Shown here piece by piece: positions 10,901 through 18,981 of a stretch of DNA of 64,000 nt; within the stretch, counting starts at the first letter, position 1, and every line of letters starts with the position of its first letter. Position numbers and translations under genes: made by a program. The notes below the pieces were generated by a model. It worked only from the letters and a program-made list of their open reading frames with translations, was not told where the DNA came from and searched no databases. This stretch comes from Pleodorina starrii (taxonomy: Eukaryota; Chlorophyta; Chlorophyceae; Chlamydomonadales; Volvocaceae): assembly GCA_030267565.1 (NCBI GenBank), contig BRXU01000001.1, positions 4,402,001-4,466,000 on the forward strand, in the 5' to 3' direction.

Positions 10901-12225
10901 GTGGCGGCATGCTGAGTGGCGGCGCTGCGCTCGGGTGTTGCCCGTTCCGTTGTGCCGCTGGTGCCTGGGGGCGCCGTGGCCGGATGGGGGGGCGTCGTGC
11001 CATTGGCTTGACCCTCCGTTAGTGTAGGTGCCCCTTGCTCCTGGGGGTCCGTGCGCAGGGCTTTTGCGAGATTATCTTTCATGGTTTTGTGGTCGTTGTG
11101 CAGCCTGGCGAGGCGCCTGCCGATGCCACGTCGCGCATGCAGCTTCCCCGTGCAGGGGGGTTTCTGTTGACAGTGAGATTCCAGTATCCCAAGGCAGCGG
11201 TCGAGCAGGTCGCCTAGTTCATGGCTGAGAGTAGTAACGTCCGTCGCCCGGACGGTATCGTGGTTGCGCAGGTTAGCCAGGAGTGCTCGTGCCTCTTCCT
11301 TACCGGCGGCACGTTCCAGCTGTTCGGCGACGTGTCCGATGGCTTCGTACGCCGGGTTTAAAGCGCTTAGCAGGTGGGCGATTTCAGAAGTGAGCGTCGC
11401 TTCCATCTCCATGTGCGCCCGGGTTTTACTTTCTTTAAGTATTGGGAGTTGTATGCGGCTCCACGAGCTGGCTGCGTGGTCAGCCGCGGCCTGAGCCGCG
11501 GGCGCTGGAAGGAGACGAATACCCGCCAGCGGGATGAACGTGCAGAGGGGTTTATGGTCGAAGTTTCCTCCGCATTCGTACACTTGTTCGTACACTGTGC
11601 CCTCCTTGTCTGCTGCCGCTCCGGTGTGGGCGGCTAGCAGGACGTCGTCTATCCGGCTGTGGTGAGTGTCGTGGTCAAGCTGTGTCTGCGTGTAGGTGTA
11701 GGCACGCCGCGGAGTAACGACGGGGTTTAGGTTCGCACTGCTCGAGAAGCTACGATGCGCCCTGTCAGCCGGGTAGCATGTGCCCGTGGACCGGTCGCTA
11801 GGATGGAGCGTTGCGTTCCAGTCGCCCGCCATGATGAGGTGCTCCCCCTTGGCGCTGGCCTGTGTGGCGGCGGTTTGTCCGTACTCGTATATCGCTTGCC
11901 TGATCAAGGGATCCGCCGGGCAGTAGACCCCCAGCACGTGTAGGGGGATGCTGCCTGGGGTTTTGATGCGAACGTGTCCGATGTAGCCCTCAAGGCCCGG
12001 AGAGACGGGCTCGGCACTCGTGCTGCCTTGGCCGCTAAAGCGTTCCGCTACCCCAACAATGACACCCGCTTCACGCGTCTTGTTGCGCTCCGGGTGGGGA
12101 CGGTTGCTCATGTATGTCTGGTATGGCCGGAGGGCCTGTTTAACGCTGACAATGCCTCGTCGGTTGTGCGCACTAAGTTTGGTCTCGGTCAGGACTATGA
12201 CGTCTGGCTTATGTTCGTCTAGCAT
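4927..12225 (-). CDS. Retrotransposon polyprotein, copy 1 (APE remnant, RT, RNase H, CCHC, REL endonuclease)
   Basis: The frame is open for 2,432 codons from the first ATG at 12225. Parts in order: APE endonuclease without its first strand (TETK, GDWN, SRIDDV, DHKPL) at about 12225-11517; reverse transcriptase at about 10455-9417 with YIDFTSAFNTID and the catalytic FADD (first Asp near 9699); RNase H at about 6474-6043 with YTDGS, CELSA, WTDSK and NEEAD; a CCHC finger (CPVC ... HILGGCQH) near 5557-5639; and a REL endonuclease (RPDLLLI, IIEVGY) near 5113-5400. About 25 residues differ from copy 2 and there are no frameshifts. The APE domain lacks its MNTRG strand, so this copy is probably not autonomous. 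There is no sign of its own promoter. Confidence 0.9.
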   Translation of the reverse strand: MLDEHKPDVIVLTETKLSAHNRRGIVSVKQALRPYQTYMSNRPHPERNKTREAGVIVGVAERFSGQGSTSAEPVSPGLEGYIGHVRIKTPGSIPLHVLGVYCPADPLIRQAIYEYGQTAATQASAKGEHLIMAGDWNATLHPSDRSTGTCYPADRAHRSFSSSANLNPVVTPRRAYTYTQTQLDHDTHHSRIDDVLLAAHTGAAADKEGTVYEQVYECGGNFDHKPLCTFIPLAGIRLLPAPAAQAAADHAASSWSRIQLPILKESKTRAHMEMEATLTSEIAHLLSALNPAYEAIGHVAEQLERAAGKEEARALLANLRNHDTVRATDVTTLSHELGDLLDRCLGILESHCQQKPPCTGKLHARRGIGRRLARLHNDHKTMKDNLAKALRTDPQEQGAPTLTEGQANGTTPPHPATAPPGTSGTTERATPERSAATQHAATKREEPDAARTLRAAIKETGGEIAKLAREIRATNARKAKKSFQRLLTKKPRQAHRQVLEPDDQPRGIAAIRHPTDGRLCTDSKNILDALHTHFALLARPVSGPRTGKYLPNEAPRNYPWIRPGAQDPLSEGLAKWGDAPPSLLPGVLDPHNFRTSIDHLARNKAPGPDGIPNELLQTLPADLQTAIHQLITVMWVKAEIPTHWTKSDTVLIPKKGDPLLIKNKRPIALANTIYKLYTSHITLNIVLYSEQAHIFTEAQEGYLRQRNTERQLQNVLHAIEDAGLTSRDLFLLYIDFTSAFNTIDHDKLLMIMYDLGYPDDLIEVVANLYSRATTRIRTEHGCTADIAIERGTIQGDTLSPVLFIIYMEPLLRWLHSGGRGYQYGCLKAEENERHHFSSGAFADDLVTLTNSVSDMRLQCAKIEQYAQWGALKVNVGKCQLQGILHGRARSDQDLSRGPGTRKYQTALERLLKDQIRIDGSPIPYAPPTASYKYLGVHVTPTLDWAPQVAYVRAEITRRGQGIQESMASPDQRINMIKTLIHPFVAYSLATMAYTPQDIASFDSQIAGIAKRSYGLKMGFPTRAILGPVKQLGLGVGTIRSLYVAKAAKALVLSLNDEGRLGVVTRALLSLQSRYMGDMPVHALKKESRFYTTLKQLTITQEAGIELTDCGKGYERKASTLIHLLAACNSGTEPKTLALLSRCVQPLLELGLDLRVLKDKNTGAHFITTDQLRRIGGRSVGPRHLIALNQLSLALNPVLSVRARAARHRGVTALPPELRAIPNEPIMTDLMNDTHGPTPLPHGNIMRYVVSRPRDTTGAPPPDPSPAAHNLSPDPAAPRREVESQEGQVRRPAQQREARRHMPRRNATEETMTAYIRRQRPKPTRHITDTTASGWDPRESPLTVTHCEALLRHRDLPGLAAEVGTASQLEEMLRGEREWPTGVALKYGHNINQYLFGEQERVALIHAQIRKRVEAGPRAAKRQRRDTPRHPTHSTFYQVEWESTVITKGALELYAAHGYLPTATRPYEAAADPATPTERIEVDWARTEDEGTRLATQDNWNELLNAFRHRLEAAAETAPGRTAPARDQHLNPRQQQGQWASECLNQARGQRLLRQHVEIDVHPGNPDRDIRPTGRYTIQIGKHSDPDPSNRAPWDGSGDTPAGLLEQGVALVYDPQGRCIGTLLDSLLRSLWLRHSDAKCKRPEAHAKLAAAGGFEEDVARLLLRYRDGGGTKTHPVKAAHEQGLGEQFTTRLMNAMGSSTERFASPLNVANCTETYFSRFPEDMLFGANHDAYSQPFTGLSIAHPEPTPEEGHHALRWALGWAEAKKTEATQTATLIVVPTSRTAPYTRYLSHPLVTQVGSIDSLAAKGILQSATLNVDTKPYPVGLTLLLVSNDAGKSHVSSLRQALGMRTTLPAPTGQAQPWIAPQWVRKRVRKMTAGAPDQAVSSRKCSNPTPAERRSAHLAFHAANPLRYNAHASIYTDGSVREVEVGNTKMLGLGAAAVDALTGHTLLIDVNPGAYGCQTITRCELSAIHQALTMRRGLPHNQAHLSIWTDSKASLHLIQKMINNPQKLRLSKHRALLEDIVAALKARAVAKLKTSLLKVKAHTGVRYNEEADKAAVQAAILAAQGMLPAEAVIEKADNNPRSKHWWLRKSEGTDVNAGRYANDLNRGIDTLVSQTTHNGYTNETAYVKYVEDALPDLEINASTRTLQRGTGRHRHYKRCLDYLYGQLWNAKLAKLFRMPLVPGGPTSTGYCPVCKDPQTKTRIPDSGAHILGGCQHARMHALYTLRHNQAVQTITRTLSRGAHGGCFIVMDACSMEDKPDYVAGTRLPKWLLPNIPDDDRSKKRPDLLLIPSIPLSDTCSPKYMGPDDPSEHTVHIIEVGYTADTNHTQKQNDKAHQHAELAQMLTAHGWKVCYTKQEAISLGFAGTIRKDLRQLLTSLGTSNEAAKKCCNDLHDHAVRALNAIVAARRQLERDPRQQSTTSADPP

Positions 12226-12250
12226 GTGTGCGATACCCTCGCGGTGGCCC

Positions 12251-12326
12251 GCAGAGGCGGTGGATCATCATGATGAAGAAAGGCCTGCCAAGCAGCTCTG
12301 GCTATTCTACTGGCGGCCGCCATTAG
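12251..12326 (+). pseudogene. Displaced 3' piece of gene B last exon, with right target-site copy
   Basis: Bases 12251-12264 repeat the 14-bp target site. From 12265 the original gene B frame resumes with an IIMMKKGLPSS-type C-terminus and ends at TAG 12324-12326. Joined to 4787 it restores an exon of whole codons, which shows the insertion is younger than the gene. It is now cut off from the rest of gene B by 7.5 kb and is unlikely to be translated. Confidence 0.85.
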
Positions 12327-12408
12327 CTACCGACGTAGATAGAGCGCCGGCGTGCAGCGCATGCATTCGTTAGCAGCAGCACGCAGGGCGGGTGCAGCCG
12401 GCGTCGTA

Positions 12409-12413
12409 TGTAA
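12409..12413 (+). terminator. Probable TGTAA polyadenylation signal of the original gene B
   Basis: TGTAA is the usual poly(A) signal in volvocine algae. This copy lies 83 bases after the original stop codon of gene B. It now sits beyond the insertion and would only serve a transcript that reads through it. Confidence 0.45.
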
Positions 12414-13575
12414 TATAAATCAGTATTAGGTGCTGATTTATATTATTAGGTAATATATAATGCACTCCGGTCGAGTTAGCAAGGCGGCGTTGTTCCGTTA
12501 GTTGACTGCTGCTGCTCCTCTCCTGCGCAACAGGATGGAAGAGCGCTCAAGCTTCAAGGCGGGTAGATTGTTGGGTGGAGGCTGAGCGGCCGCGGTGGGC
12601 GTGTACGGGCGGGCGCGTTTACTGTGTTTGCATGGTCCGCCCGTAGTCACTGGTGTTCGCTCAACTCCTAGCTACGTGTACACTGTTCACCGATAATGGA
12701 GTTCAGAAGTCAATAATTCCATCTATGTGTGCATGTATGTTGCGCGTACAAGAAGTCTTTTCGGGAAGAGCGAGGTTTGGAGCCCCCATCCAGCAGGACA
12801 AAACCGACAGCGCACAGCGGCAGCAGATAGATAGATAGCTCCAGCCTTAACGCACATTCCGCATTCTTAATATTGCTCCGAGAACCCAGGCGACCCCGGG
12901 GGCTAGCTCGGCACCCAAAAGGCGCTTCGCGCACGGGGGATACGATGGGCGACTTATCTCCACGGACCTGCGTGCTGTGATAAACGCATCAATCGGGGTA
13001 CAGTGGGCTCTGAGCGTCTGAAGTATGGAGACCCGAACGGTGATGAAGGCCCGGGAACGGGAGCGGAGGAGCAAAGGACGGCGGGCGGAGGGCGGCGGGA
13101 CGCAGGGCACGCCGCATGCCGTGACCGACTGCTGCGCAGTGCTGGAGTACAGCGCGCACGCGCGCTTGAACGGACTCTGCCCAATCCCCCCCGCTTCCGT
13201 AACCATTGACGCCGCCCGAGGGACCGATGCCGTTTTTTCCGAATCCTCACGGCCGAACGAACCAGATCTTGGTCGCTGGCCTTGCGTCGTCTCCTTTCCC
13301 GTTTCAACACGTGTAAGCGGATGGAACTGCACGACAAGCTCAGGGTTATATATGCGTTTGATCGGATGTAGGTGCTTGGGCGACGCCAGGCGACGCATGT
13401 ATGACGCACATGCCTCGGCGGATGGGAACCCTGCCTTGGTGCGGGACGACAGCCCAACAATCGATGTACGGATAATTGGCGAAATGGTAGTGCTGCGTCT
13501 CATTTGGCTACATCACATACAAGCAAGCAAGCTGGTGCGTGTCTAACTGCGAAGAACGCAGACGCACGCGCGAAA
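12414..13575. other. Intergenic region between FAS1 genes B and C
   Basis: No convincing exon was found. Open frames on the minus strand around 12847-13503 lack splice-site or family support. The right end should contain the promoter and 5' UTR of gene C. Confidence 0.45.
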
Positions 13576-16500
13576 ATGAATTATTCGCGTGCCTCCATCT
13601 TGGTGCTTTTGCTGTCAGCAGGCAAGATTGGATGAGTGCGTGCGTGTCTCGTTGTAAAAAATTATGAATGCTTATCACGCATTGATTGCCGTATACTTGC
13701 TTATGCTTGCTTGAGTAAGCCCAACCTACATATCATGCACCCACGCACGCACGCCCAAGCTCAGCTAGCGGTCCTGCTGAATGGCTCGTTCTGTTGACGC
13801 GACGCCCCGCAGCACCGCAACTTACATCTATACCTATACCGGTATGATATGTCCTTAAACCTAGCGGCGAGCCTTGAATTCAACGTGTTCCGCCACCCAC
13901 GGTCGCCGGCCTCCGTTTGCCTTGCACACCGCACGGCACCATCCGGCCGCAGGTGCGGCCGCGGCAGTAGTGGGCAGCAGCAGCGCTGCCGAGCGGCACG
14001 GAGGTCGGTCGCTGCTCCAGGGGGCCATGGAGGCCAAACCCGCCCCCGGCCTGCCCGGGAAGCCGAGCGCCTCGCCCTCGACGGCCGGGGGCCTTCCCAC
14101 CGAGAGTGGGGGCGGCGGGGTCCCCCCAGCAGGGGCACTGGCGGCCAAGGATGCCGCGATGGCGGCCAAGGCCGGCGCGGCTGGGCCCAAGGTATGTATA
14201 TATGTGGCGGCCTCTGTACTCGTCCTTTAAATGCACTTGCTGTATCACTGGCGCAGCTCGCGACTGTTATCGCCGAAAGTAAGGTCGCTCGTGTGTCCCC
14301 GGGGTGGGGCGGTGGTGCACGTGCCACATACAGTACATTCGCACCGAGCACCAATCTATCAGGAAACCGTGGCGGCTGGGGGCTGGGGGCTAGGGCTGGA
14401 GCTCGGCGGGTCGGCGGTGAACAAAGTAAGGTGGCCAACGGCGCTAGATCTGTCGTTGGTCGAAGGTCCGTGGGTGGGTGGCAGCCTCCTGCTGCGTGCA
14501 TGCAAGCAACCCTACACGCGCACCGCACCTACCGTCGTTGGATTGCGATTGCCTTAACTTCGCTCCCGCCCATCCTTGCACCTTGATGTGCAGGTCGACA
14601 TTGCGATCAAGGCTCTCAACGTGACGGGCGTGGGGAAGCTGCTGACCAACGACATGGTGACCACCATCTTTGCTCCCGATGACGCGTGAGTCCATCCCTT
14701 CCTGTTGGGGGATGCTTGCGAAGGGTGTGGTTTACCTGCTGCTGAACTTACCAAATTATCAACTCCCGAGCATACATCGCGCAGCAGTCGATTGGCGCAC
14801 CACACGCCCTCCTCCCACGCAGCCTTGATCGCCGCCCCCGCCTAACGCCTCCATCCGCCCCCCGCCGACACCCGCCTGCCCAAACAGTGCATTCTACACC
14901 CTCGCGGCGCAGCTGAACCTGACCGGCGGAGTCGCCTCGCTGCTGGACAACCCTCTGGCGCTCGACCTCACCCTGATGCACGTGGTCCCCGGTGGGTGGG
15001 TCAAACGTTTCCTTGCAAGTTTCCTTTCCCCCAAGTGGCTGGGGGAAGACACAGGCGGCCTGCTGCGTGCATCGGGAGATTGCCTGCTGCTGGGTGCCTG
15101 CAAGTCACGGCTGGCTGGTTTAACGGGTTACCTCGACGCAGACCACGTGTCGATCGATACCTTCGATAGGCGCCATCGGCTCTCGGCTCCTCTCTATCTC
15201 CTGTCTGTCCTCTTGTTTCGTGAGAAACCGTGTGACCCTCCTTTCTCCCCTGCATCCCATGTCGGCGGTGTCCACCATCCCAGGTGTGGCGCTCCGCAGC
15301 ACCGACCTGCCCCTCAACCAGGTGATCAACGCCACATCGCTCCTCGGCCCCACCCTGCAGATCCTGCGGACCGGGTGCGTGAGTGCATGTAGTGTGCGTG
15401 GGCGGCAGAGCGTGTATAGGTAATACGCGGCGGCACCTAGCTACCCACTGCCGCATCGTAAATTGACAAGGGGTTGGTGTCGGCTTCCTTGAAGCCGGAA
15501 AAAGGGCGGGGCCCCGTTCAATCCGTACGTGTTAAGTTGAGTGCTAGGGCGGCGAGGGCGTCAAGTGTGAGAGTGTGGACAGTCCTGCTGTTATATAGCC
15601 AGAGCTTTATCCCCGAAATGCCTGCTTGCGGAGTCGTCAGCAAGGCCTGCCGGCGCCGCGCGAATCACGTCATCCCGCCGGGTGCATGAGCGCATCGACG
15701 GACATACGGCATCATTTCCAAAGCGAGCGGCGAGGGCGTCAAGTGTGAGAGTGTCCTGACAGTCCTGCTAATAGACAGCCAGAGCTTTATATCCGAAATG
15801 CCTGCGGCTTCAGCAATCCGCCCCATGTTTAGCATCGCGCTCCGTCTCGGCACTGTGCAACTCTTCCCGCGAGCGCATTGGCTTAAGTAACATGACAGTA
15901 GACATGGAGTGTATCATTCACATATCACGCAGGCTGACTTGCCAATAGAAGGACAGCGGAACTGTTAGGTTGCGAGGGTCGCGACGACGTGCAGTTGCCG
16001 ACGAGAGTGCACAGGCTTCGCTACCGAGGTATCCGCCGTATCGTAGAGCAGGCTTGACAACTTTAACATTAGGACAGGGACTGTAGAAGTCCCCTAGGTT
16101 GCCGACTGCATCGTGCGTGCATTGGCGGCTTGGCGTCCAACAACCAGCAGTTGGCCCCTCATGGTTTGCTCCTTGCAACCTTTGTAATAGTAATATGCGT
16201 CAAGACGATCGGACCGGCAAGCAGAGCTGCTGTGGTGTGGTCGCGGGAAGAATGTTCGCAATGCAAACATAGTTGGTTGCTTGCCGAAACGAAGATTCAT
16301 TTCACGCCGTCATGTCAGAAATCCACTTTAAGGAACGATAAATCTTCTGGAATTAATTATAGGCCGAGAGGTGTTGGTTTGACCTCGGCCTCGGTCCATG
16401 GAGACTGCCAAACTGGTTTGTACTCGTGCGATGTTGGGTTCCAATAATAAATTTACCGTGCAATACAGAATGTAATCTTTTACTTATGCAGACTTTCCGT

Positions 16501-17387
16501 TGGCCGAAAGTCTACACTTGTCCAATTACTTCCCATCCCACGTCCCACGGGCACACGGGCACACGGACATGGGCAATCCTACAGGGCGGGGCCCCCCTGG
16601 GCGCTTCGCGCTGGGGCCCCGCCCAAAAAAAGTTCTTTCGCCACCCAGGACTTGACCGTCTTTAGATACCCAGCCACATTTTGGCCGTGACGCATTCAGG
16701 CGAGATCAGGATCCTTTGACACCTTTGAATACCTTCTGCATCTTTCTTTAAACCCTGTATGTACTGCCTTGTGACGCGCATGGCTGGTTCCCGTACTGCA
16801 GCAACTCGGTCAAGGTGAGCGTTGTTGGCACCAACAGCTCCGCGGAAGTCATCAAGGCGGACATACCATTCAACAAGGTATGTGGGGGAGTCGGAGGATC
16901 GTGTTGGGATAAATGTCCGGTGCGTGCGTGGTGGCGGCGCGTCGCCGCCGGGCCTGCCTCACTCGCTCGGTGGACGCGGTAGGGGCTGGGGCCGTCTGGG
17001 GCTGTCTGCCATCCGCGAACAATGCGGCGCGTTGCTGCCTCTGGCTGATGAGGCAAAGGGGCACATACCCGCGCACGAGATGCGGCAGCCCGCACGCACG
17101 CACGCACGCACGCCGTGGGGATGCAGTGCAGCCAGGTTTGGCACGTGCGCGCCTTCTACATGCACGGACTACGTACTGTTGATTCGAGGGTTGCGACCTT
17201 ACCTATCTTCCTTCCCGCTCACTTCCAGCAACGCCCACGCACCTGCAGCCGCTCCTGCTGTCCACTCCCTCCTAGATTCGTCCGCTCCCTCTTGATGCCG
17301 CTCCGTCCTTACGTCCCGCCTACGTTTCCCTTGCCTCATCGGCCGCAGTCGTCTATCGTCCACATTATCAACAAGGTCCTCACTTGA
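13576..17387 (+). CDS. Gene C: secreted FAS1-domain protein (228 residues)
   Basis: Coding exons: 13576-13621, 13953-14191, 14594-14685, 14888-14991, 15284-15374, 16802-16877 and 17349-17387; 687 bases in total, 229 codons with the TGA. Exon 1 is a signal peptide (MNYSRASILVLLLSA). Exon 2 is an Ala/Gly/Pro-rich linker with GRSLLQ, a sequence type I recall from many secreted volvocine proteins. The FAS1 domain follows: TTIFAPDDAAF, LDLTLMHVVPG, LRSTDLPLNQVINATSLLG, EVIKADIPFNK and IVHIINKVLT at the very C-terminus. Intron 1 starts with GC (CAG/gcaaga). The start was chosen for the signal peptide and matching phase. There is no membrane anchor, so the protein is probably secreted or wall-associated. 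It is a close duplicate of gene D and has no insertion. Function in adhesion is inferred from the family. Confidence 0.85.
15550..15805. repeat. Pair of ~76-bp direct repeats in gene C intron 5
   Basis: Bases 15550-15625 and 15728-15805 share ggcgagggcgtcaagtgtga, gacagtcctgct, agccagagctttat and ccgaaatgcctgc in the same order. They lie in the 1.4-kb intron between exons 5 and 6, which is much longer than the matching intron in gene D, so an inserted sequence is likely. Confidence 0.65.
16584..16624. repeat. Strong GC hairpin followed by an A-run in gene C intron 5
   Basis: The arms gggcggggcccc (16584-16595) and ggggccccgccc (16613-16624) are exact complements around a short loop and are followed by seven A. 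This could be one end of an inserted element in the enlarged intron. It is not a bacterial terminator in this context. Confidence 0.45.
17091..17113. repeat. (GCAC)n microsatellite in gene C intron 6
   Basis: A run of about six cgca/cacg units lies in the intron before the final exon of gene C. Confidence 0.7.
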
Positions 17388-18981
17388 AGACACACACCAT
17401 ACCAGGATCTATCTGGGCACGTTGGTGGTGGTGAGCGGCGGGGTCATGCCCGCCGCCGCGGCTGCTGGGCTCGGGCCAAGCAACCGACGAGCACCGAACC
17501 GAACCCCACGATGGGGAGGATGGAGAGGATGGAGAGCGAGGCACGCTTATACACACACACCCAACGGATGGATCTGCCGCTGCCGAATGAATGCTGCTTA
17601 TCAACAGACTGTCCATTTACGTACGAGTGAACGTACGAGTTCGTCAGGAGTTTGCATAACGACAGATGTCACGCAACGTAAGAGTTGGTTGTTCACGCAC
17701 CGACATTGATCGATCGCATCCCTGCAATGAATCATTCGTTTATTTGCTTTGAGTTTGAGCCATCGGCACAGTTTCGTTCCTTGAGAATGACCGGCGGTCC
17801 ATCGGCGCTTGCTTCAGACCCGCCGACGCATCTCGGGCGGGAGCGGGGGGGGCTGCACGGCTGCTGCCGCTGTGCGTGAAATGCACTGTCATGTAGGCCT
17901 GCTGGCATGTAAGTGTCGGTCGCTCAAGGGCGGCAGCACTGTAGAGCCCCGCTAATGGCCCTGCTGTCAACTGTTAGGTCGGAGCCTTCGTCCATTGTAA
18001 CTTCCGTAAGGATGGGCTGCTGGGTGTCCGAGCGAGCTAGCTATGTAATAAGCGTGCGTCCGAGCCAACGCAGAACGCACACACGCACACATGCGCGCAC
18101 GCGTCCGTACGTAACAGCCTAGAGGCATCATGTTTTTTACGAAGCATCCCCATAAGCATGCCGGCATACATTGCTTATATAAATATTCAGCACGCTTGAA
18201 CTAACGGAACCAACGGATGGAGGATTGATTCTGTTCTCGAAGTCATTTGCGTGCACAGCAAATAGACGGGACATCCCGCACCGCCCCCCACTCCCCCGCA
18301 AGGTCTCTTCCTGCTGGTTGCGACCCTGTGTATTCTCACGATTGAATTTGAAACACCTTGCAGCCACGCAAGAGTTTTTTTCAATAAGGCACACGCAGTT
18401 GGAGCGGGTATTTGGATGAATCCAGCGGTGGGTGCGTGCTGGGGATGACCCATGGGTCGCCTGCGAGCGTTTCCGCGTCGAAATCAACGGTAGAGCCTCA
18501 GGCCCATAGCTACGGACATCAGACTTGCGTGACACAATGTACATTACATTTTACACATGACTGACACGCACCTGTTACAAGTACCTACATACGTTGCTTG
18601 ACACGTGCCCATGTCCGACAGGTACAGTTCGAAGGAGCCACGTGCGTGGGTTACATCAATATGCGTTTGTGGGACTGACTGCAGCTGGCAGCCGAACGAA
18701 GGCCTCAAGGCCTAGTTTCTGTTGGAGGTTAACACGTCGGCCGACAGGAGGTGGTTGGGTAAACATGTGGCGCACAATCCCCGGCGGTTGATTTGACAGC
18801 AGGCAATGTACGAATGGGCAGCGAAAGCGTATTCGATTTAAACTCGAGGGACTTGAATGTACGCCCAACCCGGGACAGAAGTCTTGCAGCATACCATCAG
18901 TAGGATAAAGTGAGACAACTCGAAATTTGGTTTGCGGCGGCAGGACGGAGCCTTGCTTTGACCAGCTACCCAACCACGCAA
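17388..18981. other. Intergenic region between FAS1 genes C and D
   Basis: No exon with FAS1 similarity or other recognisable coding potential was found. A TGTAA at 17996-18000 could be a late poly(A) signal for gene C. A perfect palindrome GACCCATGGGTC lies at 18447-18458. The right end should hold the promoter of gene D. Confidence 0.45.

Larger units (their letters stand above)
4788..12250 (-). mobile_element. Dualen/RandI-like non-LTR retrotransposon, copy 1, 5'-truncated
   Basis: The element lies antisense to gene B. Its 3' end is at the left, with an (ATT)n tail at 4788-4808 and a short 3' UTR of about 120 bases before the TAA at 4927-4929. Its sequence matches copy 2 with a constant coordinate offset of 16553 across the whole shared frame, so there is no net indel in 7.3 kb. 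Similarity stops at 12250, inside the APE endonuclease domain, and the target duplication follows directly. The 5' truncation is typical of target-primed reverse transcription that stopped early. It has lost the membrane module, the Josephin protease and the first residues of APE. Confidence 0.92.

Noticed and set aside
6764..12373. Many + strand open frames of 60-160 codons inside the retroelements
   Set aside because: They are antisense shadows of the polyprotein and recur identically in copy 2.
12847..13503. Minus-strand open frame of 218 codons between genes B and C
   Set aside because: No splice sites, family motifs or neighbouring exons support it; chance open frames are common in GC-rich DNA.
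16584..16630. Rho-independent terminator
   Set aside because: The hairpin plus A-run looks like one, but the context is an intron of a nuclear eukaryotic gene.
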